Source of the DNA: Acanthamoeba castellanii str. Neff
Lineage: Eukaryota > Discosea > Longamoebia > Acanthamoebidae
Direction of reading: 5' to 3'
DNA: 64,000 nt
Assembly: GCF_000313135.1 (NCBI RefSeq)
Contig: NW_004457532.1
Coordinates: forward strand, 462,584-526,583
A program made the position numbers and the translations under genes. Below the pieces are notes generated by a model. The model was not told the DNA's origin. It did no database searches and saw only the letters and a program-made list of their open reading frames with translations. The first letter of the stretch is position 1, and each line of letters starts with the position of its first letter. This document shows positions 35,170-45,505 of the stretch, piece after piece.

Positions 35170-36629
35170 ATGATGTCCCGTGCGGCCCTGCTGGTGGTCT
35201 TCGTCGTGGCCTTCCAGTGGAGTTCCCTCCTTATCGATGCTTCTCCGCAGTATACGCCCCTCGTTCTCATGCACGGTACACCCCCCCCCAATTTTTTGTT
35301 TGTTATTTTTTGTTTATTTTGTTTTAAAAAAACAAAACGTACGCAGGCATAGCGGACACAAGCGCGAGGATGGCCCACATTGCGGCGCTGGCCCAGCAGC
35401 TGCTGCCGGGCATCTACGTGACCGCGCTCGAGGTCACGGGCTCGTCCGAGGGCTCCGTCTTCACCGGAAGCGACGTGCAGGCACTTTTTGCCGTTCTCCT
35501 TGCCGCACGTGCACTCGGAGAAGTCCGCCACCTTACCGAACGTGTGTCGTGTTGTGTCGTGTCGTGTCGTGTCGTGTCGTGTCGTGTCGTGTCGTGTCGT
35601 GTCGTGTCGTGTCGTGTCGTGTGTCGTTGGTCGTGTGTTCGTGTCGATGAAAAGGTGGAGTTGATTTGCAAGGCGCTGGCGGCGGATCCCAAACTCGCGG
35701 GCGGCATCAACGTGCTGGGCACCTCGCAGGGCGGCATCCTGCTGCGGGGCTACCTCGAGCGCTGCAACAATCCGCCCGTCAAGAACTTCATCTCGTGGGT
35801 GGCCCCTATGATGGGCGTCTACGGCGTTCCCGTGGTACTCCCCTGTTCCTCGCGCTTCTCTCTTTCTCTCTTTCGCTCTTTCGCTCTTTCGCTATTCGAC
35901 TCCACGTGTGCTCAAAATCCATATGGCAGGTGGGCCATTGGGAGTACCTCAACGCCACGCTTGACGATGTCGCGGACTGCTGCATCTACGAGCAGTGGGC
36001 ACAGGACCTCTTCTCCTTCGCCGGCTACTGGCGTGGTGCGTCTCTATCTTCTTTCTTTGCAGCCCCGCGTCGTGTTGTACAATTCTTCGTCGTAGTCGTT
36101 GTTTGCTCACTTGTGGACCACTTTGTTTTGTTGGCCACCGTACAGACCCGTACGCGCTCTCGACCTACGTGCAGGAGAAGATCTTCCTCTCGGACATCAA
36201 CAACGAGCGGGAGGAGAAGAACCCCGTTTACAAGCAGAACGTCCTCTCGCTCGAGAACTTTATCATGGGCTACTCCACCATCGACTCTGTGCGCCCACCC
36301 CCTTCATCATGAGCTTCTTTGTCTTCTCGCTTACCCTCTGGTCGCGTGTGCGGTGATGCGTGTGCGGTGTGTGCGGTGTTCGGCAGGTGCTGATTCCTCG
36401 CGAGACCGGCTGGTTCGGCGTGTACGCCAACAACACGATCTCGTCGGTGGTTCCGCTGGAGGAGCAGCCCCTGTACAAGTACGACTACATCGGCCTCAGG
36501 ACGCTGCAGGAGACCGGCCGGTTGCACCGCTTCTCCACCACGTGCGTCCACAACGACTACACTTCCCCGTGCTTCGACAAGTACTTCATCGCCAACGTGC
36601 TCCCCTTCATCAACTCCACCAGCACCTAA
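35170..36629 (+). CDS. Palmitoyl-protein thioesterase (PPT1 family), lysosomal
   Basis: Six exons, join(35170..35275, 35347..35474, 35655..35834, 35930..36035, 36146..36288, 36387..36629), give 301 aa, close to the 306 of human PPT1. It has a signal peptide (AALLVVFVVAFQWSSLL) and the alpha/beta-hydrolase start TPLVLMHG. The nucleophile elbow is GTSQGG (Ser is catalytic; human has GFSQGG), then RGYLERCNNPPVKNFIS. The substrate-lid region is YWRDPYALSTYVQEKIFL, and the C-terminus (CVHNDYTSPCFDKYFIANVL) carries the probable catalytic His. The enzyme removes palmitate from proteins in lysosomes. Intron 35475-35654 is filled by GTGTC repeats and stays open in frame, so the exact exon 2 end is the least certain join. 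Confidence 0.88.
35546..35626 (+). repeat. GTGTC pentamer microsatellite in the thioesterase intron
   Basis: About 15 tandem copies of GTGTC/GTCGT, inside the second intron of the thioesterase gene. Confidence 0.9.
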
Positions 36630-36705
36630 GACTCCGACGCAGATCAGTGCATTGTAATTTAGGTTTAAATCGTTTTATATCGTATTATTTTTATTTTTAT
36701 TTTTA

Positions 36706-36711
36706 TTTATT
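36706..36711 (-). terminator. Poly(A) signal AATAAA (minus strand)
   Basis: TTTATT on the plus strand, within an A/T run at 36685-36711, reads AATAAA only a few bases past the minus-strand stop at 36715. A second overlapping copy lies at 36702-36707. Confidence 0.5.
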
Positions 36712-36714
36712 GGC

Positions 36715-38510
36715 TTACTTGGTCTCGGAGCCCTCCTTGCGGAAGGCGCGCTCGATGGAGGCGTCGAGGCGCTGCTTGCGCGCGTTGTGCTGAGTCTTGT
36801 CCTCGGCCTCGAGCCGATCGACCACCTCGAGAATGTTGCGCAGCATCGTCCGCTGCTCGTTGGTGAGCGCCGGGATGAGGCCCTCCCCGAGCGCAGCGCC
36901 CTGCGGGGTCGCCAGTGCCCGCCTGCACGCCTCCCGCGCCACCTCGTGCTCCTGGCACAGCAGCGCCAGCTTCTCCCTGGGCGCGCTCACGCGCGTGAGT
37001 GGTGCGTTTTGATTGCTGTGTCGACACAGTGTCGTCAGCAAGGCCTGTACCTGACGGTCTTGGCCACGTAGAACCGGGCGGCGCCCTCCCGGCCGCCCTT
37101 GGTCAGCACCTCGACGGACCAGTCGCGGCAGAGGTCGATCATCTTGTCCACCACCGCCGTGTCTCCCGTCGCGTAGAACACTCCCAGCTAGGACAGAACA
37201 CACGCGCGTGTGAGAGAGAATAGAGTTGAAGCGGTGTAGAGCATGAGACGTGTGGCGCAGTGGCGCTTCTTAAGCCGGTGTCGGGCGGTACCAGCACGTG
37301 GAGGTTCATGTTGGCGTTGACGATGTCCATCTCCGCGAGCAGAGGGTCGGGAGGAGGCGTCGTAAGCAGGTTGTTGATTGTCTGTACAGTGAATAGAATT
37401 GGTTTGTCAGAGAGACAAGGAAGAGGAGAGGAGAGATTCAATGAGCGTCTACCACAAACGCACAAGCAGTCACATACCTGCTTGGTGGCTTCGTCGGTCA
37501 CCTCATCGACCAGCTTCTGCAGGTGTTCCTTACCTGTGTAGAAATGTTGTAATTTGTCTCTCTTAGCTGCCCGTGTGGGCGTGTGCGTCGTCTGATGGTG
37601 TGTTACCGTGAGATCCTCCGAGCCAGAGACCAACAAGAAGCGCCTGCCGAAAGTCCTGGTTGTGGCGAGTGGTGGCGAGGTGAGCCATGCCTTGGGTGGA
37701 AAAAGTAGAATACTAAATGCATAAAGGGCAGATGGGCAACCTGGAGGACGTTGTAGATGTCGTGAACGGCAAAGTGAGAAAGCGACTCAGGTCGATTCTT
37801 CATTATGCCCGCCACGAGGCCGGCCATCAGCCAGCCATCTGCTCGCACAGACCACGCAATCAAGGATTGAGCTCAGGTGACCACCTCACGAGGGCGCAAT
37901 GTCGCGCCAGGCCAAGTGCACAATGGTACCCTCGGGCTTCATGCGCTCCTTGAGCAGGGACTCCACGGCCAGCTTGAGCAGGTCAGCCTCGGGGTGTCTG
38001 TAGTAGTACTGCACCCAATACAGCACATCGCCTCTCGTCTGTGCGGAATGTCCAGAGGTAAGACTCGCCAATAGCACGACACGACACGACACAACACGCG
38101 CACAGGATCACTAAAGAGGCGTACCCGATACATGGGGAAGGTGGGGTTGATGGGCGGAGAGTCGACGGAGGCCGAGGAGTCAAGTGACACGCTGCCTGTG
38201 GTCTCGCCCGCTTCCTCGGCGCGTGCCTTGGAGAGCAGCTCTTTCCCAGCCCCGCGCCTACCACCGTCCCTGCTGCCACCCACCCGCACTTCGCGCTTCT
38301 CGACAGCCCCCGTGCTGTGCTCTGCGCCACACGTGCAATGCAGCACATCAGCAGCTTGCATCTGACTACTAAAAAGATGGAACGAAAGATGCAGTGATCG
38401 AGTGGTACCGTGGTGGCATGAAGGTGACGAGAGCCACTGGCCAAGCGCCCACAAGGTGATGCGGACCGATATGCCACAGTCGAGCCCCTCCGCAAGCTGC
38501 GCAGCAACAT
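36715..38510 (-). CDS. Uncharacterised 412-residue protein, possible mitochondrial leader
   Basis: Nine exons, complement of join(36715..36976, 37051..37187, 37250..37381, 37478..37533, 37607..37712, 37741..37838, 37930..38038, 38125..38361, 38409..38510), sum to 413 codons. The N-terminus (MLLRSLRRGSTVAYRSASPC) looks like a mitochondrial presequence. The body is helical: GDVLYWVQYYYRHPEADLL, then MNLHVLVPPDTG, then LGVFYATGDTAVVDKMIDLC. The last segment recalls bacterial proteins with an L..FFATGD..YV..I pattern, but I cannot name the family. The C-terminus is charged and helical. Some joins were selected only because they keep the frame. It is divergent from the tail-anchored protein at 38769 across 258 bases. 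Confidence 0.65.
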
Positions 38511-38768
38511 GTTGTGCGGATTAATGTTGATTTAGCGAAGATTTATTTTTCTTTTCTTCGGCCGCCTCGTGGCTGTCAGTGCGGGTTAGACGTCGTCGCG
38601 CGTGCACTGGTCGAGCACTGCGACCACTCCGGGAGTGCATCGACGAGACGGGCCACTTTGGTATCGCCACCACGCCGGAAATCGTCAAGCAATTGATTTA
38701 ATTTTGCCATTAAATCAATTAACGTTTCATTTCCGTTAGCTGAGCCCGCAAGACAAGAAGGACAAGCC

Positions 38769-39657
38769 ATGGCAGACACTGAACTCGCAGTTGGAAAGGT
38801 GTGAGCTCTCCATCTCATTCAAGATTGTTCTCTGTTCCCTCCTCATTTTTGTGTGGCTGGCGCAGGTGGATGAGCTCAAGGCTCGGCTGCTGCATGTCAA
38901 GCAAATAGAAGAGGAGCGCATGTACGTTACCCACCCACCTCTTCGATAGCAGACCTGCCGCACTGCTCATCTTTGCTGCATGCAACAGAGCGGCTCTTGA
39001 AACCTTGAAGCAAGAGCTCGAGCAACAGGAGCGCGAGGAGAGCAGGTACGTGCACTGTATGGTTGGGAAGTGGGCACGCAGTAGGCTGGGCCTTCTCACT
39101 GTTCCCATGTGGTGCGATTAGTGAGGACGAAGTTGAAGAAGAAGAAGAAGAAGACGAACAGCGAATGGCGCATAACGGGCAAGCCCTGGTGGATCAGCTG
39201 GATAAGCGGATCAAGGCCATCCAACGAGAAATGCAAGAGAAGAGGAGGAGCCAGGTCTTGCCACCCCCCGCCCAATCATCTCTTCATGCCACGCGTGTCT
39301 TTTGACTCTCATCGAGTCGACTCTCGTCTTCCCGAATGGCAGGAGCTGCGCAAGCGACAGCTGATGGATGAGCGAGAAGAGCTCGTGAAACAGATCGCTG
39401 CAGAGGTACAACCTCCTGCCATGCCTCCTCTCTTGCTCTCTCTGCACCGTGATGGACGTGGACTAAAGCACGCGCGCGCACCACAGGTGGAAGAGATGAA
39501 GGCGATGCAGTCGGCTGCCAGGACCGCCAGCGGCAGCAGCGGATCCTCGTATTGGCTGAAGGCCGCGATGGCGGGCGTCGGATTGACGGTCCTCTGTGGC
39601 GTCTCCTACGCCTTCCTCGAAGCCAACGGCAAGCTTCGCCTGCCCGTCTTCGCCTAA
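38769..39657 (+). CDS. Small coiled-coil protein with C-terminal membrane anchor
   Basis: Six exons, join(38769..38798, 38866..38921, 38989..39045, 39122..39254, 39343..39405, 39487..39657), give 169 aa. Residues 1-120 are almost entirely charged coiled coil (VDELKARLLHVKQIEEERI; an acidic [11 protein letters not shown] stretch; LDKRIKAIQREMQEKRRSQ). A short Ser/Gly linker leads to one hydrophobic helix (AAMAGVGLTVLCGVSYAFL) and about ten lumenal or intermembrane residues ending KLRLPVFA. This is a tail-anchored layout, as in SNARE-like or mitochondrial outer-membrane adaptors. No family is recognised. Confidence 0.7.
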
Positions 39658-39793
39658 TTCTCTCCTCTGTCCCCCCCCCCGGCCATCATGTGACATACTC
39701 TCATCCTCTCCTTCTTCATCTCAACTTCCGCTACACGCGCCAGCCTCGTTTCGTTTTTCGTTTTTCGTTTCGTTTCGTTTCGTTTGGAGTGGC

Positions 39794-42316
39794 TTAGCCA
39801 GAGCAGGATCCGCTGCCGCTGGCGAGCTGGCCGTCGATGGCGTCGCGGATCATGTTGTAGATGGTGAAGCCCAGGAAGCCGCACGCGATGGCTGCCACCA
39901 GGGCCAACCACACCCAGTGGTGGAACGGCGATCGGTGCTTGTTGTACGACCCGCTCTCGCCGAACACTTGCCTCACTCGTCTGCACGCACGACACACGAC
40001 ACGTGTGAGTGGTTGTGAAGTGACTTTGTGGTGGAGAGGAGGGGTGGCTGTGTGTACCGTCGCGCGAAGAAGACGAGTACGATGGGGATGAAGAACATGA
40101 TGCCTAGACCGGGGTAGGAGCCCGTGATGGAGACCAGCAGAGACACATCGCAGGTGCCAAAGGCGATTATGATCGCCGGGGTGAGGGCGACGATGGTGCT
40201 CAGCGGACGCTTCACCCGGTTCACCCACGCCCACGCGCCGTCCTCTGTACACACAAAAAGAACGATCAGACAGACCACAAAAAGAAAGAAGAAGAAGAAG
40301 AAGGAGACGGCGTGCCTCGTTCGGGCACGAAGCGGATGATGTTGTTGCGGAGGGTGATGCAAATGAGAGGAAAGTTGGTCGTCAACGTGAAGACGGGGTA
40401 CAGGGCCAGGATGATCGCCACCACCTCATTGGCTGCACCACGCAAGAGGTTTTGTGGAGGACGTGAGCACATGATACAGTACACACATGTGCGGCAATGA
40501 ATGAATGAATGAATGAATGAGTGAACGACGTACTCTTGCCCCTGAAGAAGGTGGTGTAGGTAGAGGGAATCGGATACTGATCGTAGGCGAAGACGGCGGA
40601 GTAGGCCAGGAGAATGTAGGCAATGAAGATAGACACAAAATCTACGGTGAACAGCGTCGTTACCTTGTTCTTCTTCTCCACGGGTGCCAGCAGACCGGGA
40701 ATGCTGTCCAAATGGTGCTCACGTAAGCTTGACAACCCAAATGCGAGAACCCCAACGACGTGTGCGGTGTGGTGTGGAGAGGTGTACCTGTGGTGGCACA
40801 TGAAAGCGTACACCGAGGCACCAAAAAGTGTAGGGAAGGCACTGCACGGCAGAATTGGAACGAGAGAGCGTGAGCATGCTGAGCTGAACTCGAGAACGTG
40901 GAACAGGACACGCTAATTACCTGAAGTTGGCGATTTCGATCTTGCTCACGGTGGGTCCATCTCCCTTGGCGATGGCGATGATGGCGATGACCACCATGCT
41001 GTTGGTATGTATGTAAGAAAGAAAGTGAATGAGCTGGCGCGAACATATGCGAACGTAGGTGTGGACGAGGTGACGAACGTAGCGAAGGCGGCGTTGCGGC
41101 AGAACATGGTGCCGAACTGCATGTACTTGGTCTTCTGAAAGTCGAAGAAGCAGAAGGGCGCAGTGCCCAGCGTGAAGAGTGCGAGGAAGATGTAGTAGGC
41201 ATCCTGTTCGCTGATGTGCCAATCGCCCAACGAGAAGCTGCCTGTAACGCAATTTTAGGGATGAGACATACGCACAACGCACACAACACCGCACGCACAA
41301 GGGCAGTGCTTACCCGTCACGGTGACGAGGGATCGAGGAACGTAAACGGCATAGATGGCCAGATCACCAAACAGGTAGACCTACGTGAGAGACCAGTTAG
41401 CACAAGCCCCGGTGGTTACGATGGTGTCGTATACATACGCAGAGAATGACGTAGAACAACTTTTGGCCAATCCAGCCGAGGAAGATATCGGCCATCATGC
41501 CCACTTCGACTCGCTGATCCAGGTGGAAGAAGTCGTGGACGTCCCTCACGCGGATCTGGTCGTGCTGAAGAGCGTTGGTCGAAAACGAATACTCGCTGCT
41601 CAGCTGTCGAGATCGATTATACGGATTGTGATGTAGAAGCCCGAAAGATGAGTCGCGGTGCGTTGGAGGTTGGACAAGCATGCGGGGCACCATCAGGATA
41701 GGGAGCGAACCTTGTATTGGTTAACGCTTCCCGTGATAGTGATGTCAGTGTCCGAGTCCTGCACTCGGAAGGAATCCCCGTCGTCGAGCAGACCAGCTTT
41801 TTCATCATCCTGTGCGTCGTACGGCGTTAGCACGAGCGCTGAGCAATCCAGGGCCTCACCTTATCCACAAGCGATTGCTTCTCTCGGTCAGTAGAGGTTA
41901 CCAGTCGGTCCTTTTCCAGGAGCGCGTTGGCGGCCGCCATGGTTTCAACCACCCAGGTTGCCGTCATAAAGCTGCCGTTGACGAGAGGGGTGGGTGGGAG
42001 TTGGTAACCGCGTGCGCAACGCTAGAAGAAACACCTCCACGTCAGGGATTGAATGGAGAATACCTCAAAAAGGCCATAAACAGGAGGAACACGGCAGACA
42101 GGACCTGGGAGAGTGCAGTAGGGGGGAAGGAATTGGATTATTGATTAACAACAATCATAATTACTGATGCGACATTTTGTGAGAGAAACGCACGATTCCA
42201 GCCGCTTGAAAGGCATGAGGAAGAGTCAGGCAGCCGACGCCAACGATGAGGTTGTAGATGAAAATCGCCGCCACGGGGGTAGAGTAGGATGCGCCTACCG
42301 CTGTATCTCCTGCCAT
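39794..42316 (-). CDS. TMEM104-family multipass transporter-like protein
   Basis: Start ATG at 42316 (MAGDTAVGASYSTPVAAIFI) follows directly after a plausible 3' splice site, so the 5' UTR is probably spliced. The first helix reads YNLIVGVGCLTLPHAFQAAG, as in TMEM104 (NLIVGTGALTMPKAF). Later segments also match: SFMTATWVVETMAAANALLE, ADIFLGWIGQKLFYVIL, VYLFGDLAIYAVYVPRSL, TAPFCFFDFQKTKYMQFGT, SVYAFMCHHS, YPVFTLTTNFPLICITLRNN and NKHRSPFHHWVWLALVAA. About ten or eleven membrane helices are expected. TMEM104 belongs to the amino acid/polyamine transporter superfamily, and its substrate is not established. The gene has many small introns. The stop is at 39794. Confidence 0.85.
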
Positions 42317-42496
42317 CTACGTTTGTGATCCAGTTGGCACACGAAGAACAACAAATCACCTCCCAGAAGCAGGAGGAGAAGCTGCGGTAAGCCGGCTGGT
42401 GCAACAAACAACGACCTGCACGCGGAGAACTCCCGCTTTCCTCCTCCGCTTCGTTCGAGTTCTTGCCCAACATCATCGCTATTTAAAACATTTACA

Positions 42497-42502
42497 TTTA
42501 TT
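42497..42502 (-). terminator. Poly(A) signal AATAAA of the EB1 gene (minus strand)
   Basis: TTTATT on the plus strand, 109 bases past the EB1 stop codon at 42611 and upstream of the start of the TMEM104-like gene on the same strand. The two genes are therefore tandem with a gap of 294 bases. Confidence 0.45.
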
Positions 42503-42610
42503 TCTGCTTTGCATTTTCTGCATTCCTTCTTTTCGGCCCAGTCCCGACATGGCCTGCAACCCGCTTACAGGCGGCAAGGCCCAACCGGCGACTGGTGGCT
42601 CGCGTGGCCT

Positions 42611-44317
42611 TCAGACAAAGTCGAGGTCTTCGTCATCGTCGGCGATCTCGTCGCCGGCATCTTCGGTGGCCTCGGGCGCCTCCTCGCCGCCGTCGTCGGT
42701 TTCCGGCTGCTGGGCACTGGAGGCGATGATGTCATCCAGCTCGTCGAGTTCATCGAGGCCGTCGTCTTCATCTTCATCGGCGTTGACGGCCTGCTCGAGC
42801 TGCGGCTGCGGCTGGGGTTGATCCTCCTCGTCGGTACCGATGCGGATGATGGTGAGGATGCGCTGGATGGTCTCTGCCGAGCTCTCGTCCTCTTCGCACA
42901 TCATCTTGATGGCCTGAAAGGATAGATGCATGCAGGATGCAGGTCAGGCAAGCTCTGAAAGAGTCTCTTGCAGAGGAATTGTTGTGTGGATTCATGCGCA
43001 CCTTGAGCTTCTCTGAGAAGACATCTCTTTCTCTCTGCAGGCTTGCGACGGCTTGGAAGAGGTCGTTCTTGAGAGTGTCCACCTGCCTCTCGACTGTGAC
43101 GAAAGAACGGATCAGTTCCAACCATTCGAAGTGAGTGCAACAGAAAAGATAGCAAGAGTACCAAAAGAGGCGACATCTCCATTGACAGGGGCCGCTACGG
43201 AGACGGGCTTCTTGAGAATAGACTTAGGCGTCTAAGACGATAATGGCCATGTAAGATCCGGGTCAAGGCGTAAAGGCTACCCAGCGGAGCGTACGTACCG
43301 CGGGCCTCAGAGGCTTAGCGGCGGACCTGGTCACAGGAGAGGCGGCAACGGCGCGCTTGACGGGCGAGGTCTTCTTGGCAGGAGCAGCAGGAGTGACCGT
43401 GACGGGCTTCTCGGGGGTGGTTGCTCGAATGGACGAAGCAGCCATGGTCACCCTGCGTTTGGCAACGCGTTTAACAGGCGGCTTCGCTGGCGAAGGGACA
43501 GCAGCGGGCGCGGCCACGGCTACTCTGCGAGCGGAAAGGTTGGTTCGCGTCGCCAGAGGGACCCTGTTCTCTGGCGAGAGCATTTGAACAGACCGCGTCC
43601 GGGTATTCCATGAGGCTGGGTGTACGCAAACAAAGCCTGTCCCGAGGAGGAGGTACCTTGGCCAACGGGCTGTGCTGGCTTGATGGATACTCGGCGGGCA
43701 GGTCCAGCTGCAGCCTTCATGGCGGAAAGCCGCCTCTCCTTAGCGCGGTATTCGGCCTTGTCCCACTTGCCCTCGAAGTAGCGCTTGAACCACTGGAGGA
43801 ACTCGAGGTTGTCCTGGTACTTGGCCCTGATCAATTTGGGGACATCGATGTGCTGAGGCCAGATTACGCATCGGAGGTAATCGTCATTAGAAAACTGGTC
43901 TCCAGTCCTGTTGTTCGATTGGACCATAGTGTGTTGTACCTTCTTGATGTTTGCGGCATCGAAGGCCTTCTGCAAAAGCTTGAAGTTCGAAACAAACTCC
44001 CATTCCTGGTTGGCGTTGAAACGGACCTTGCTGAGGGCGATCGTTCCTGAATGAAAGCGTTTAGATTGACTTCTTGCTAAAGGTTGTATTTGGGCATACC
44101 TGGGTGGAGAGCGTCCATAAGCTGGCAGAAGGCTGCGGCCGAAGCTACTTGCTCAACTTTGGTATACTCAATCTCAAGAAAACCATTAATCCACTCAAGC
44201 AGTTCCTTGCGGCCCGTGAAGTAGAGCCCCTCCATGATTCCTAAAAGAGGGCGAATGAGTCATTGTGCGTGGGTCGCAATGGCTAAGTCACGTACCAAAA
44301 TTGCCAGACTCAGCCAT
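42611..44317 (-). CDS. EB1 family microtubule plus-end binding protein
   Basis: Start ATG 44317 (MAESGNFG, split codon, then IMEGLYFTGRKELLEWINGF). The CH domain covers the first four exons and keeps the EB1 pattern: KVEQVASAAAFCQLMDALHP, TIALSKVRFNANQEWEFVSN, FKLLQKAFDAANIKK, and PKLIRAKYQDNLEFLQWFKR. A basic Ala/Pro/Lys/Thr linker follows (nt 43300-43730), as in EB1 proteins, where it aids lattice binding. The EBH coiled coil is VERQVDTLKNDLFQAVASLQ with RERDVFSEKLK, then EDESSAETIQRILTIIRIG. The tail is acidic and ends DEDLDFV, not the EEY/F motif that recruits CAP-Gly proteins in animals. Role: tracks growing microtubule ends. Confidence 0.92.
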
Positions 44318-45505
44318 CGAGATCAAAATCAAATGTTGTGTGTGATTTTTGTTGTGGGGCAAAAGAGTTGGCGGCGTTTTGTTAGGCAAGTTGTTCGTTG
44401 CTGCTTTCGCGCCAAAATGGTTTCTTCGTAGAAATAGGATTCTTCTTTCTTTTCTTCTGTCCAACGCGCTGCGGTACAACTCACGCTGGTCGGCGTGAAC
44501 GGCGAGCAATGCTTATTTCCTTGCCGCCGCACTACAGCGTGGGCAACGGCGAAGATGCCAGCGGCAGTGCCGATGAGGCCAACGCGGCGGTCAGACACCA
44601 GGCTTTCACCGAGAATGCCACCGTGAGCAGAGCGTAGCTCGAGAGAACCCACTGCTGAATGCAGTCACAAGTGCTGCGAAGCTCTCGGTTGTTGGTCTGG
44701 CTCTCCCGGGACTCCCCAATTGGGCGAAAGTGCGCTTTCTTCTGCTGCTCAGAAGTGTTGGCAACAAGCAACGTCCCAGAACCTTCTAGTCTCGTCGCTT
44801 GTCCTGCAGCCTCCCTTTCATCCTATTGCGAAGCCCTTTCGCAGTGCCGGGACGTCTCGTCTGCGCGATGTTGCTTGGTGTCTTCCATCTTGCCGTTCTC
44901 GTTTGCCCAAACATCGAGCGCCAGCCAACCAACGTTGGCGCCGAAAAGAGCAAACTTTTGGTGCTGAACCGGGTAGTCGCGCAATGAGTACTTTCGCCAC
45001 GGTAACGATGACGTTACAGTGGCACGCCATAAATAGGACGGCTGCAGGGGGATGGCAAAGAAGTGGAACAAAAATTCAAGGCAGCCGGTTACGAGGGGCA
45101 CACAGAATGGTTGGCATTCCAGTGGTCAACACCGCGAAAAGGAAAAGCGCAACGGCTAGTCGGTTCTCCGCGGGGGGTGAGGTCTGATTTTGGCCCGGTG
45201 ACAGCAGGTGGGGGCGAAAATCAGGGCTATGTGCCGTGCAGTTCTGCATCAAAAGAGAATCAGCTCTTACTTGACAACAGACAACCGCACCCGGCAGCTG
45301 AGGCCAAAGGAAAGGAGGAGAGGTTAGCGAGGGAATTGGCGAGTGCAACAGATCGCGAGAGATTAAACATCCATTCACGAGCTTGGACGCATTTTCATTC
45401 TGCCAATTCAGAAGAAATCGCCAACGAAGAGCAACCAAACCATTTCAAACCTAGACCACCAGTTCCCCTCCAACGGCTGCCCTCCATCGTCATCTTCCTT
45501 CCGCT
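44318..45505. other. Intergenic region between EB1 (-) and RFX (+)
   Basis: A 1,188-base gap between outward-facing starts. Several short open frames exist on both strands (for example 44398-44637 plus and 44532-44771 minus), but none shows a domain or a consistent splice pattern. A TATA-like CATAAATAG lies at about 45028-45036. It most likely holds two promoters and possibly an unrecognised short gene. Confidence 0.4.

Noticed and set aside
44532..44771. Minus-strand open frame with hydrophobic segments between EB1 and RFX
   Set aside because: No consistent splice pattern, domain or ATG-led frame could be built; recorded only as unresolved intergenic sequence.
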